The notes beneath the pieces are model-generated. The model saw only the letters and a program-made list of their open reading frames with translations. It made no database searches and was not told the origin of the DNA. Source: Lumbricus terrestris (lineage: Eukaryota > Annelida > Clitellata > Crassiclitellata > Lumbricidae). Taken from it: a DNA stretch of 64,000 bases. Shown here piece after piece: positions 22,952 through 35,600 of the stretch. The stretch lies in NCBI GenBank assembly GCA_949752735.1, contig OX457053.1:11667257-11731256 (forward strand), read 5' to 3'. The first letter of the stretch is position 1. Each line of letters starts with the position of its first letter. The translations under genes and the position numbers were made by a program.

Positions 22952-25900
22952 CATCATCATCATCATCATCATCATCATCTTCATTGTCGTCATCCTTATC
23001 GAAGTCATAATCATCATCATCGTCGTCGTCGTCGTCGTCATCATCATCATCATCATCATCATTGAGCAAGGTGAGAGCTTAGAAAATAGTGACCATAGTG
23101 TCAAGCAATATTATAATGCAGCCGCTGCGTGCATTGAGTCCTGTGTATGTGCCTACAGTAATTATGGAGCACCTGTTGGGTTTACATCGCCGTGCGATTA
23201 GACTCAGACTGTCTGTAAACATCATCCCCCGCCTAGACAATGTTAAAGCTATAGAGCAGCATATGTCATCAGCATGATTACCTGGCTTACTGATTAAAAT
23301 ATCTTCTGGGATATATACATAAATATGTAGGTCTACATAACTATTATGTCTAGTCCTATGTATACATGTAGGTCCTAATGGTCGTTTTTAGAACTTAGAC
23401 TTATGTTCATAGCCTCATAGGTTATGCATATTCCGCGTTAGTCAGTCTGCGTTTCTCTGTCTCAGCCCAGCGCATTGGTCTTCTTTTTGCCTGGATGTTG
23501 GCCATCCCCACCCTCAGAAAAATGAGAGAGCTAAACAAATTACTTGTGACATATAATAGTCATCCGTTGACAGAATCAATAAAGAGACGATATATTTTGC
23601 CTATGCTAAAAATGTCATAAGTAAAATGAGAGATGATAGAAAAAGGAAAAAATCATATGACGCTCTCATTGTCAATGCCTTGCGCCTCAACGGTTTGCCC
23701 TCGGGCGAATGGTCGTTTGCCCCCTTCACCCAACCTGGACCCAAAAAAGCATGGGGACTATAGAGTAAAGACTGCCATATACAAGGTGGGCCAAAAAAGA
23801 CCCCCTACGGTTTTTTGTCAATATCTTGACCAAACGTACGTTTTGAATCGTCAAAAAACGGTGGGTGGCCTCACTAAAAGTGATATAACTTTTGTTCTGT
23901 TTGAAATATATTGATGAATTCTGGCCATCATGTGTAAATATAAATTGTCTATAAACCTGTAAAATTTCATTTCGAAATTCCTACTTTTGGTCAAGATATT
24001 GGGAAAATACCGTAGGGGGGTCTTTTTTGGCCCACCCTGTATATATGCCATTCTGAACTAATAGTTCGCTTTACGTTTTTTTACACATAGGCTATACATA
24101 GTATACAAGCATACGCTGAACAGAATCAAGTGCCTGCAGTGTGAATATTGTTCAAAAATTTATCAACACAAGTCTCAATGGGTCTAACCGTAATCGTAAA
24201 CTCCAAATTTATATAGCGCTAAGGTTTAAGGTTAAGCGCAAAGAGCCGGTGTCACGAAATAAAGTCTCCCCCCGATACAAAGTCTCCCCCCGAAACAGAG
24301 TCTCCCCTGGCTGAAACTCTGTATTGGAAGAAATTTTCTGAAGTAAAAGTATTATATGTTTTCTTGTAATATAATCTGGCAACGTAAACTAACCGTTTAG
24401 CCCGCTCTTCTCTAAATTTGATGCAACTGTTGCCAATTTTACGCTGAACGGGGCAGACTTTATTTCGTGGACGGCGGAAATATTCTCTCCCCCACGGAGA
24501 CTTTATTTCAGAATATACTCTCCGGGGGCGAATTTATTCTAGAACAGATCCTCCGGGGGGAGAATCTGTTTCGAAATAAAGTCTCCGGGGGGAGACTTTT
24601 AGGGGGGAGACTCTGTCACGCGACACCGGCTAATTAACAAGCATGCTGCGTCTGCCATCTGCGCTGGACGCTTCCCAAAGCCACGAAGTTCATAAGTAGT
24701 AACAGTAATAGTAAATTAATGGCCTAATTACTGCAGTACATGTATGCCTGGCGCCAATGTTGCAATAAACTGGTACTTTACAGGTGCAGCGCTACTAGAA
24801 ATAAGAAATAGTCAAACGATACACGAAGAGCAGGTACCGATAGAAAACGAAGCACAAAGCAAACCAGTACCATCCCAAAGCAAACCAGTACCACAACAAA
24901 GTAAACCGGGACCACAGAAAAATGTCTTAGCTGGACCAGATGACATCTGGATGAGAGAGAGACAGGTACAGGTAACTTTTAAAAGGAATTAGCATATAAT
25001 AATTATATATATATATAATTAATAATAATGTCATGTGTATTTAAAAAAATTATTTCTCCATTTCTATAGCGCCCCCTTAAGCTATATCTATTCAGAGGTG
25101 CTCCCGACTACAGCGCGGACACTGCATCGGAGTTTCACGCCGAAGCGCACGAGCAATTGCTAGTGAAGGACTTGCTCAAGGTCCTTACGCGGTGACTTGA
25201 GGTGGATTCGAACCTGAAGCCTCCTGCTCCAAGGCACCGACGCTTCCACTACACCACCGCGCCCCACATGTACACATACACATATACACATACACACGCA
25301 CTCACACATCAAACACGCATATACACTGTGTCCGGAAAAAAGGGACCCATTTTGTAAATATGAAAATAAATAGTAAATATTGACCGATTTTTGCAATTCA
25401 GACACCGTTTTTATCCTAACATATTTGTCTAACAATTGTGAAAATATAAAAGTTCCAGTCTCAATAATGACGTCATAGTGACGTCATTTGCATCAAAATT
25501 CAAATTTAAGAGATAAGTGCACAAAATTAGCTAAAATTTCAATATTTTTAAGATGTCATTTATCATTAATAAATGTTAGTTTAATTTTATTTTTATATCT
25601 GAATTATGTCATACTGCAAGTTGTGCTCAAAGCGTCCACCTTCAGCCTCAACGTAAGCTTCACAACGGTCGCGCTAATAGCTAACAGCAGCATCGATAAT
25701 TAACCAGCTTATCCAAATTCTCCCAGTCATTAACAATTCGCTCACGGAGATCTTCAATGTCTCTTCTTCTTGTCTTGTACACCATCTCCTGCAATAGTCT
25801 ACAAATTTTATAATCAACTGGATTTAAGTTCGGGCCGTTTGGCGGCCAAAGATTATAGGAGGATTAAAATCTGGAGTCTCCTTAGTCAACAGTTCAACAG

Positions 25901-26310
25901 TTTAACGAGCTCAGTGAGCTGGATCGCCATCTTGTTGAAATGTTTATTAATTCGAGTATTCCCGGATATCAGGCATCAATTTTATATGGAGCAGACAATT
26001 CCTGTAATAAGCTGCATTTATTTTCACTCCCGGTTCTATTACATGGATTTCCGTTTTACCAAGAGCAAATATACCAACCGAAACCATGCATGACTGGCCG
26101 GCTTAATGAACTTTAATGCAAATAACGTCATTCTGACGTCATCATTGTGACAGGAACTTTTATATTTTCACCAATATTAGATAAATATGTCAGGATTAAA
26201 ATGCTGTTTGAATTGTGAAAATCGATGAATGTTTACTATATTTTTTCATATTTACAAAATGGGTCCCTTTTTTCCGGACACAGTGTATATATACATACAT
26301 ATATATAGGC

Positions 26311-26348
<38 letters not shown>

Positions 26349-27019
26349 CGTGAATCGAAATTCGAATCTATCGATTTGCCACATTTGCAGCCATGCCTTT
26401 TAGCGAGAAAAGACACAATCATGCTGTTTTCAGTCTTATAATGACACATAACATTATTGTTCAATCACAGTCTGTTTTTATCTGACTAATGTGCCTCTCA
26501 CTTAATTACCTGACCACTTGCTACTTACTTGCCTTATTGATTGATTGATTGATTTGATCGATTGATTGCAAGGATTTGCTGAGAATTGCTTCAACCTACG
26601 GTGGTAGGACGAAAGTCCTTCTCTATTCGTACATGCGAGGTGGATCAACCGTCTTCTCAAACGTCTTCAACGTAGATCCAGAACCTGCAGTCCTCTGGTA
26701 CGAAGGACTCGATGCGTTCCACGCTCATTTCTCCGGACTCTCATACTACTCAAATCCGCTTCGTCTGCTCTACCACAGCAACCAGACGCGCAGGTATACG
26801 CATGCGCATACGCATGCGCAAGAATAACGAAATCACCAGAACCACACATTTATTGAAACCAAAAGTAGAACGGCTTAATAGTTAATAGATGCAATATTTT
26901 AAAAAAATATGATGTGGGCTCAAATGGATAGTCCTAAATGAGCTTGAGACTCGCTAGCAAGAGTCAACCCTAGAATAAATAGTAAATAAATCTCATCATT
27001 ATCATCATCGTCGTCGTCG

Positions 27020-27054
<35 letters not shown>

Positions 27055-27064
27055 GTCGTCGTCG

Positions 27065-27105
<41 letters not shown>

Positions 27106-28997
27106 GTGGTCGTCGTCGAAAAAATTGTAGATTCACACTCATCATCTTGACCATCCTCATTTCTACGGATTGGAGACCAGAGCCAACGACGTCAGTTTCC
27201 TCCATCCCTCTCTGTCCCTCGCTCTCCTTATGCAATCCGCCATCGACAACCCCATCCATTCCTCGACATCGTCCATCCAGCGTCTTCTCGGTCTTCCTAG
27301 TGCTCTTTTTCCATCCACATAGCCCTGACATATGAAGGCCGGTAGATTGACCGCTCTGATTGAAACAGTAAAATCAAATTTCAAAATTATTTCTTGTTCG
27401 CACAATAAGACGGTAATATACAGAACAAGTATTTAACACAAGTAACAGTCAATGTATTAACTCAATCGGCAAGGGATTTAGGAGACAGATTGGGGAGCAA
27501 TAGGCACTCCAGAAAGGACGAGTCCCGCTTAGTAGAAAGAAGTTAATCAGGATGGTGGTGTGTGACTAGATAAAGGAACTAGCCGTTATTGTAACTAAAA
27601 TAAACACTTATACATAAGAAATTACGTAACCTATATATATATGCAGGTTAAAGCCTTTACTATAATAGCTTAACTGACAAACACAAAGCTGAGTTTAAGT
27701 AATGTAGAGTATAGGGTGAAACGACAGTAAACAGGATATAATTAAAGTTTATCATAATCGTAATCTCCAAATTTCTAAAGGGTCACTCGAAAGCCAAGCG
27801 CAGGGCAACAGCTTATCAACGAGCGCTGATTTAATTAATGTTTAAAGGTTAATCGACGACGAAAAGCATCTTGCGATGACCAAATACCTGGAGGATCTAC
27901 TGAACTGCAAATCCGGACGTCTGCCTCTTGAAGCCCTGACGCACCGGTTCATCTCAGTCTCGAAGGCCTTGAAGGGGTTCTGGAACTGCACGAAGGACCA
28001 GGGCACCACGATGTACCGCCTAAATAAACTGGTTCCGCATCCTTCCTGCGATGAAATCGAATTCGACGACGAGTCCGACCTGAGGATCGTCCGCTGCAGG
28101 GAGGTCTTCCGGTTCTTTCGAAAGTTGAAAAGAGAACAGCTGCGTACGGGTGACCGAGGAATCGATTTGTTCCAGCGCTACCTCGACCAGATGGGGGAAG
28201 ACAACGAGCTGCGCAGATCTGCGGTCGGACTGTGTGGAAACTTCTGGAAACTCCAGCTGGAAGATAGTGAGATGGAGTTCATGGATGAAGGTTACGAGTA
28301 CGACGACGTTGAAGCGACAACTGCTCCGCCGTTCCAGTTCGAGTCGCACTGCCAAACCATTGTGAGCAGATTCTCCCAGTTTCTCAAGGCCGCTTGGTAC
28401 ACGCGATTTCTCAGCGAGCAGTCGTTTTGTCGCGACGTTCTCGACTCCGTCTGCTCCAAATCCAAATTTGTCGTGGCGGGAATCCACCGGGCGTCCATGG
28501 CCGACCTCGAGCTTCTCATCCAACGAATGCCCGACGTCCATCTCGTCCACTACGTTCGAGACCCCAGGGCCATCGCAGTGTCAAGGGCAGATCCTCTTAC
28601 CATGCTGACGTATCTCAATTCCGATAACTGGACCGCGGTGAATGAGTCCGAGTTCCTCTGTCGTCGAATGTGGGACGACCTGGAAGCGAAGAAGTACCTG
28701 GAAAGACGATACCCGGACTCCATCCTAACCGTACGTTACGAGGACTTCCTGCTGGATCCGCGTGGGACCGTGACGCGAATGTACAGTCGGTTCCAGAGGA
28801 AAGTTCCGAAGGGATTCGATCTGTGGGTCAACGAGACCCTGCACGCTGGAGGGACCTACGACGGTATCTTCGGAATACGAAGGCTTAACAGCAAGGAACA
28901 CATATCGAAGTGGAGGTCGAAGGTCAGCGTGGAGGAAAGGAGGGAAATGACACGACACTGCAGCAAAGTTCTCAAGCATTTCGGCTACCTGATCTGA
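21334..28997 (+). CDS. Golgi carbohydrate sulfotransferase-like protein A (4 exons, 544 aa)
   Basis: Exons 21334-21415, 24784-24965, 26573-26793 and 27848-28997 (stop TGA) join in phases 1, 0, 2 and total 1635 nt without a break. Exon 1 encodes a short Arg/Cys-rich cytosolic end and a hydrophobic anchor (about residues 11-27), as in type II Golgi enzymes. Exon 2 is a stem with three 7-residue repeats (QSKPVPS, QSKPVPQ, QSKPGPQ). Exon 3 carries the PAPS 5'-phosphosulfate loop (SYMRGGST, about 107-114), and exon 4 the 3'-phosphate site (VRDPRAIAVSRAD, about 397-409). These are the family hallmarks of enzymes moving sulfate from PAPS to glycans; acceptor and linkage cannot be read. An alternative donor at 24972 would add two residues. 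AATAAA at 29000 lies 2 nt after the stop. Protein B downstream is its tandem paralogue. Confidence 0.88.
21783..22056. mobile_element. 274-bp hAT-type MITE with 8-bp target duplication
   Basis: The ends 'cagtggcgtagccagg' and '...tctacgccactg' are inverted repeats, flanked by the perfect duplication ACTTTGAG at 21775-21782 and 22057-22064. It lies in intron 1 of sulfotransferase A. Confidence 0.85.
22240..23065. repeat. Cluster of (ATT)n, (CAT)n and (CGT)n microsatellites
   Basis: Trinucleotide runs occur at about 22240-22345, 22440-22550, 22691-22735 and 22876-23062, with unique sequence between them. The last run moves from ATT to CAT to CGT and back to CAT. Long reading frames of a single repeated residue across it are artefacts. 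It is in intron 1 of sulfotransferase A. Confidence 0.95.
23782..24039. mobile_element. 258-bp mariner-type MITE with TA target duplication
   Basis: Near-perfect inverted ends of about 30 bp ('caaggtgggccaaaaaagac' against 'gtcttttttggcccaccctg') are flanked by TA dinucleotides, as expected for Tc1/mariner insertion. No transposase remains. Confidence 0.8.
24245..24630. mobile_element. Inverted-repeat element built of 'aagtctcccccc' words
   Basis: It starts 'gccggtgtcacg' and ends 'cgcgacaccggc'. C-rich repeats (aaagtctcccccc) fill the left half and their G-rich complements (ggggggagactt) the right half. A partial relative of the left end occurs near 31607. It lies in intron 1 of sulfotransferase A. 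I saw no clear target duplication. Confidence 0.6.
25070..25266 (-). repeat. tRNA-derived SINE (minus strand)
   Basis: Read on the minus strand it starts 'ggggcgcggtggtgtagtgg' (A box), contains 'ggttcgaatcc' (B box), and continues with the 'agtccttcac' and 'cggtgtgaaactcc'-like body shared by the other copies. It is in intron 2 of sulfotransferase A. Confidence 0.85.
25325..26283 (-). mobile_element. Internally deleted Tc1/mariner element with degenerate transposase
   Basis: The ends 'acactgtgtccgg...' and '...ccggacacagtgt' are inverted and related over about 180 bp, with TA on both sides. On the minus strand, about 25600-26090 carries a frameshifted remnant of the mariner transposase C-terminus. 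The WPPN.P.LNPVDY block, which includes the final catalytic Asp region of the DDE/D fold, is readable near 25800-25860. Stop codons and frameshifts make it non-functional. It lies in intron 2 of sulfotransferase A. Confidence 0.8.
26283..26345. repeat. (TA)n microsatellite beside the mariner insertion
   Basis: A TA-rich run directly abuts the right TA target duplication of the mariner element. Confidence 0.85.
27000..27115. repeat. (CAT)n/(CGT)n microsatellite
   Basis: Continuous CAT triplets with two CGT blocks, in intron 3 of sulfotransferase A. Confidence 0.95.
27135..27400 (-). pseudogene. Non-LTR retrotransposon 3' fragment
   Basis: The minus strand encodes GRPRRRWMDDVEEWMGLS followed by a RARDREGWRKL-type ending. 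This is a common C-terminal signature of endonuclease/reverse-transcriptase LINE proteins. The catalytic domains are missing. It lies in intron 3 of sulfotransferase A. Confidence 0.7.
27754..27830 (+). repeat. Unclassified interspersed repeat fragment
   Basis: The words 'atcgtaatctccaaatttct', 'cgaaagccaagcgcagggca' and 'cgagcgctg' recur at 35035-35110 and, more weakly, at 24187-24240. Confidence 0.55.
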
Positions 28998-29476
28998 GGA
29001 ATAAATTGTCAGAACCAATATTCAAAATCGCAGAAGTTTAATGCCACGAGCACGCGCTGATGGGATGGGGCAAAACACATGATTGCAATAGCCACCGTTA
29101 CGTTTTAAACTTGTTAGCAAGAATTTGAAAGAGGCCAAGCAGGATATTAAACATGGCCATTTCTCATAGAGGAATCTTATTGTGAATTTCTCACTTCGAT
29201 TTTCCATTCGTGTAGCCTACGATTAGTTTCATTAGTGAGATATATATCGCGAAGAAAGTTGATAAAAAGCCAACAGTTTTAGCCGGAAATGGGTTAAAAT
29301 TTCAGGGTTGTCTCTTTGTGCGGGCGCTCATTATTTATTGCCCCAAAAGTAAGAATTTACAATCAAAACACTACATGCGTCTGAGAACAGAGTGACAGAA
29401 GTCGGAAGAAAGCTGGACTAATGCTAGATCGATCCGCTCACTATTTCCAAGGTATGCATGACTATCAAGTAATAAT

Positions 29477-29634
29477 CATGGGCGGAGTTTATCAGGGGAT
29501 AAGGGGGGCTAAGCCCACCCCCAAGAAGACCTAGATTCAATTTTTTTTACCGTGTAAATGGTATCTTTTCCCGGGCTTATCCCCCCCAAGAAGGCTTTAG
29601 CCCCTCCAAGAACGGAAACCAAGCTCCGTCCATG
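29477..29634. mobile_element. 158-bp MITE with 8-bp target duplication
   Basis: The ends 'catgggcggag' and 'ctccgtccatg' are inverted, flanked by the perfect duplication GTAATAAT at 29469-29476 and 29635-29642. It belongs with the elements at 34.3 and 36.8 kb. Confidence 0.85.
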
Positions 29635-30116
29635 GTAATAATACTTATTTCTAAGCGCAGTTCCTATATTTCTATAGTTTTTGTGATATGGATACGATTG
29701 GATAATTATTAAGCCATCGTTTCTTCTTAGCCAACCACGAACGCATAAGCCTATACTGGCTAATTAGGTATATCATTATTTTTCTTGCAGTCGGGCCTAA
29801 TTAAGCTCATCCAGAGAAGGCGGATCTTAATCGACTATAACCTAAGTCTTCTCGGATAATCTGTTATAGCCTAAATCTGCAGGGCCTATTAAAGGACTCC
29901 TTGCTTTTGCTTGGGGTCAAACAAAAAATCAGTGAGGCTATGATAATAATCCGTTACGAACATCCTTGCGAATAATAGTAGTAGTTGCAGTTTAACGTCA
30001 CTGTGTGGTAGCAATTAAAGACCATTAGCGACGCCCTCCTCCTTTATCCAGGCTTGGGACTGGCACTGGCAGATTGCGACCAGTGGCGGAGTTAACATCA
30101 TTGCGAAGAAAGATGC

Positions 30117-30385
<269 letters not shown>

Positions 30386-30911
30386 TCTAGGTGACGGGTT
30401 CTCCTTTCCGTGGCAGATCTCGTCATTCAGAGGGCGGATCTCAGATGGCAGAAGTTCCGTGGAAAATAACTATCAGATCCAATTGGATCCGGCCAATCAA
30501 TGGTGTCTACCAATCGGGTTGGAGGAGGGGGTGACGATCTCGCAGGGTTGACAGAGGTGAGGGTTTAACGTTTTGGTCATAAACTGAGAAGAGGTAGTCG
30601 ATTTAAGACATTATAGAGACCTGCAATACGAAAGTTAGCCCAATCGAAGGTTTGTTTGATTGGGGAGAGGGTTTGTTCTCCCGTTCCATTTGGGTGGGGC
30701 GGCGGTTAGATGCCGTTGTGTCCAGCTGAGTTTAGCCACTTTCTATAAGTGCATACACAGGCGTATATTATTTTTATGACTGAACAACTTCAGACATGCA
30801 GTAGGCCTATAGCCTACAATTCAAAGTTCTTGCTTTGGTTCTTAAACCTCATTAGGGTTTTATTGGGTCTTCTTCCGAAGTGTCTTTGTGATCTTATAGG
30901 CCTACTTCGCT

Positions 30912-31061
30912 CAGTGTGAGAATTGTGGAAAAATAACGGGGGGGGGGAGGGGTTGGACTATGATCCACATGGAATTTTGATGTGAAAAACATACTTTAAA
31001 ATGGGGCTCTAAGAAAGACTGGGGGGTTGAAACCCCCTACCCCCCGGCAATTCTCACCCTG
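30912..31061. mobile_element. 150-bp MITE, 'gtgagaattg' family, copy 1
   Basis: The ends 'cagtgtgagaattg' and '...caattctcaccctg' are inverted, flanked by the perfect duplication ACTTCGCT at 30904-30911 and 31062-31069. The inside contains 'ggggctctaagaaagact', shared with copies at 35950 and 52171. Confidence 0.88.
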
Positions 31062-32692
31062 ACTTCGCTCCCTCTCTGCCAGTTCGCTGCGTCCTCTTAG
31101 ATATAATTCTGATCGATTTGGCCTCTGTCCCCCCCGCGTCATAAAGACTGACATGGCTCAATACAGATGCTTTGCCTAAATAGGCCCACGATATAATTAT
31201 GTGATGTAACGAACAATGTAATATTAGTATACAATCATCAACTCGATCCGCCTTCTTACTTTCCTCGTCTTTCATTCACCTCAAATCTTGTCTTTTCTCC
31301 CGGGGTCGATCGTACCGGAAGGGCTTCTGAAATGCTTTTGCAGAGAGAAGCGCTTCATAAATGGTCTTAACCAATACAATATACAATACCATGTCAAAGA
31401 GGTCGCATTATACAGTTGCGTTGTATATAGGCTTATTAACATGTGCGTGTCTATATTCGTCTGAGAAGAAACGACGCAGGTCGACTTGATCGATTGATTC
31501 AAGAAATCGATGAACTTTGAAGTCTCACGTCATCAACAGATCGATGTTGAAGACAATTCATGCACTGCAGAGGATTGAGGAATCGAACCCAGGTGCTGAC
31601 ACGCCGGTGTCACGAAATAGAATTGACCCTACTAATATAGTATCCCCCCCCCCAATGAAGAGAAGTTGAAAAATCACTACCGCGCGTGTCCATTTTTGCA
31701 AATTAAAGTCCATTTGCTTTGATTTTAACGTTGCCACTAACGAGTGTGCTTACTTGTACCAGCTAACTTTGCTTGCCTTTCTTTTAGAACACTTAGAACA
31801 TTTAGAACACCTAACAGCATCTAGAGTCACAAAATAAACCAGAGTTGCCTTGCTAAGAACAATCACGGCCATTTTAAATCTTCATTACAGCATTAACTTT
31901 TCAATTAGGCGCATTTTCAATAATTGGGGTAGAATGGTTCATCCTCCCCCGGATGCACTCTATACCCGGTATATTCCGCCCGGATAGCTTTAAGTGGGGT
32001 ATAGAATATCCCGTCACACGTACCGGCTCCACCCCGGTCACCCGCCATCTGCAGAGAAACTCCGTCTGACTAAGGGACGCCTGAAGAAAATTACTTGTAA
32101 GCTGACGGTCTAAACACAAATCGCCACGTTTTATTATCATGGTTGTCTGTCAAACGTCTTTGGAGACGAAGACATTTCTTAAGTTTATTGATCGGACGCA
32201 GGTGTTAGATACAATCAACGACGGGAAGATGCATTGCTCTCTTGCTGACATTGTATATGGCAACAAAAGACATGCAGCGTTCGTCTGTAGGCCTATGCAT
32301 ACAGAGAACAAATGGAATGGACTGTCGTTAGCCACGTGTAGACCCAGTCTTGTTATATTATTAGAGGATTTAAAAGCAAAAAAATCATTGCTCCTTTTAA
32401 AGCAACTTGGTTTTGAATGGCCGTACGTACGTAGGCCTAGCATTGAATGCTCTTAATAATATAATGCATGGCGTCGTGTGGGTGGTTTTGACAGCACAAG
32501 AAAAGTGACAAGATGCTGCATGCGTGTATACGTTGACTCAACTTGACTGCAATTATTACTAGATCGACTAGAGGACGGTTTTAGTCGGAGTTTTATCAGC
32601 TGAAAGTTATGACATTGCGGTTGTTTGATATATAATTTATAAAGGATCGTTAATTAATTAATTAATTGCTAATTATCATACTCTGAGAAAAG

Positions 32693-35600
32693 ATGCGGAA
32701 GTGCGGCACGACCTTCATCGCGAGAGGTCTTCGCTTCTGTCTGTTCCAAGGATCTGCCGTTGGAAGAAGTATTCGTCTGATTATCGCTCTCGCGTGTCTT
32801 CTCCTTCTCATGATACGTACGTACTATCGGTCAGTTTTTAGGCCATACACTAGTCTCATATGAAAGCTCACATTTTGTGGGGCGCGGTGGTGAAGTGGTG
32901 GCGTCGTTGCCTTGAAGCCGGAAGGTTCGAGGTTCGAATCCACCTCACGTCGCCGCGTAGGGACTTTGGGCAAGTCCTTCACTCGCAATTGCTCAGCGCT
33001 TCGGTGTGAAACTCCGTTGCAGTGTCCGCTCTGCAGTCGGGAGTGCCTCTGAGTAAATAGGGAGCTTGAAGAGTCGCTATAACAAGTGCACATACAAACA
33101 AACAAAAATGTATATGTAGGCCTATCGACATTTAAAGTGTAAAGTTTCCAGTCTGCATGTGCTGGCGAGATAAGTGGCAGGACGGCGTTCAGATTTGAAA
33201 AGAATTGCATGGACGCCGTCCATCACCTTCCAGCCACACTTTAAGCCCCGTAATCATGCATAAGTGGCAGTGCCATACCTGGTTACCTGGTTACCTGGTG
33301 CCGTCAGCTCCTGGAGCTCTGGCGACAGTCATGATGTATCCACTCCAGTGTCTCCTCTCTCTTGTCGCCTCTCTTAGATACTCCAGGCTTATGCCAGACT
33401 TTTCCTGTATTTCATCCAACCATATCTTCCTCGGTCTTCCACGTCTTCTCCTTCCCTCACCGCATGCCATAACTCGGTCAAAACTTTTAGGATTTGTCTG
33501 AAATTCTAAACACAACAGCAGTGACCATAATTATTTACACGAGATCCTAAAACCGATTAGAAATATTCGTAAGTTCTTCAAATTTATGAGCGTTTGAGAT
33601 GCAACACCGACAAATGGAACTTTCCAACATGCAAAAGCTGAAAGGAAGTAAAATTCAGCTATATATGTAGCCTATAGGCGTAATTATGGTGTTCAAACTG
33701 TCTTTTTTGTTCACGAACATACGAGCATAGACGTAGTAGTGCAGTAGCTGTCCCGGGAGTCACTCGGCTTCATACCCGCAGCTGTGTCCGCCTAACACTC
33801 GAGACCTCGATCCGGGTACATGCACTGGAGGAGCACGTTTTTTTGTTCCCGTATTCATGACATCGATAACAGTATTTAGGGCGCGTCTGATTGAAGAGTC
33901 CATGGCTGTTTGACCAGGTGATCATCGACCGGACCATCAAACAGTAGCGTCTGTATACGTCTACATATGAAACGCTCATAAATATGACAAACTCATAAAT
34001 ATTTCTAATCGGCTTCATGATCTCGTGTAAATATGGTCACTGTTGGTGTGTTTAAAATTTCAGACAAATCCTAAAACTTTTGACCGATCATGGCATTTTG
34101 TTTTGTTTCTACTTTTTATCCGGACACAGCTATAGTGTATAATAATTATATCTATTTATGTATGCGTGCATAGGCCTACAGCCCTACACGGTGTTCGGAA
34201 AAACCGAACCTCTTCTATTGCTGCAATAATTGATGTAATAATTTGTACATTTGAATAAAACCATGTACTGAGACTTGGGAGGCAGACATGCGGGGGACGA
34301 AAACGAACGGCCGAAGGATGGACGTGGGCGGACGAATGGCGGAGTCGCCGATGAAATTCTCCATCTTTTTGCCCGCAAAAATTTCTTACGACCTTTTTTC
34401 TTCTTTTTTCTAGTCATCCGTTTGAAATGTCGACGAAAAAAAACCCAATTTCTCTGTAAAAGAAAGTCGATGATCTTTTTTTAAAGTCATTACCTCATTT
34501 GTTTGAAGATCTCTTCTCTTCTATCTTCTAACGTTTTATAACCTCACAGTGTGTTTCGTGAAGTGTGTACATGTCCTTCCTAACACATAGCGATTGGCTA
34601 TTGGGGGGTGGAATCATGGGCCGTCCCCACCACATCCATTGAGGGGACCGTCCTCCTGTCCGCCCTAAGTCTCCGCCCATGGGCTAAATGGTCAAATACA
34701 GAAAGTATAGGCCTATGGTCATCAGAAAACAGTTTCACTCAGAACATCTAGGTCTACCTAAGGAATTTAAGAAACGCACTTCAAATAAGCTCGACACGTG
34801 TTTGGTTCTTTCAAGTGCATCTGAATTTTTGGTGACTTCGATAATTCTTTGATCTGCTCTTTTGAATATCATACAGAATTTGAAGGTCAATAGATCAGTT
34901 CTCAAATCCTGTTTTCAAAGTGTTAGGCCTATTCTTTATCCGCGATCCTATATGTTACAATATCGAACTTCAAATATGGTTATGAACGCGCGCTGGTTTA
35001 ATCTGCGCGGTTTTGAGTTCGCAGGTTCGTAATCGTAATCGTAATCGTAAACTCGAGATTTCTAAAGCGCCACTCGAAAGCCAAGCGCAGGGCACCAGCT
35101 TATTCACGAGCGCTGCGTTGCGTTAGAAGGGTTGTCCATGAGAATAGTCCGTGGTGGTCCGGGTCGAGTTACCATTGGATCAGGATCAAATGCGTTGTGT
35201 TAGAAGGGTTGTCCGTGAGAGTAGTCCGTGGTGGTCCGGGTCGAGTTACCATAGGGTCAGAGGGGCGGAACAGCTACTAAGGTGGGTGTCGTCTGGGCCG
35301 GGAATTGGAGGGTGGAGGATCAGTTGAGATAGGGTAAGAGATCGTGAAAAGGAGTGTCTTAAGTTTCGAATGAAAAGCCCGAGGTGTGATGGACAGAGGA
35401 GCCTGAGGAAGGTTATGGTGTGTGATTAGAAATGATGATGAAGGGACTGAAAAGGATCGGAATTCAGGAGGCAGATCATTCCAAAGGCGTGGTGCTGAGA
35501 TGGATATGGCTCGGTTGGAGAACTTGAGATGACTTGTGACCGGGAGTCGAGAAAGTGTAAGGCAGGCGGATGATCGGGTAGAACGGGTAGGCTGGATGGT

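Noticed and set aside
22751..23104. Poly-Ile, poly-Tyr, poly-Asn and poly-Asp frames
   Set aside because: Translations of the ATT and CAT microsatellites in an intron.
24972..24972. Alternative donor for exon 2 of sulfotransferase A (GTAACT)
   Set aside because: The earlier GTACAG at 24966 leaves the exon end aligned with that of gene B. The later one keeps frame and remains possible, so it is noted in the gene entry.
28020..29018. Open frames antisense to, or in other frames of, the sulfotransferase A last exon
   Set aside because: Shadows of a conserved coding exon. No domain, and the sense frame carries the PAPS-site motif.
32139..32456. 105-codon open frame upstream of sulfotransferase B
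   Set aside because: No recognisable domain, the opposite strand is open over the same span, and there is no splice or poly(A) support. Could be chance.
32879..33085. Possible tRNA gene (A and B boxes)
   Set aside because: The tRNA-like head is followed by a body and tail shared with many copies, which marks a SINE, not a functional tRNA gene.
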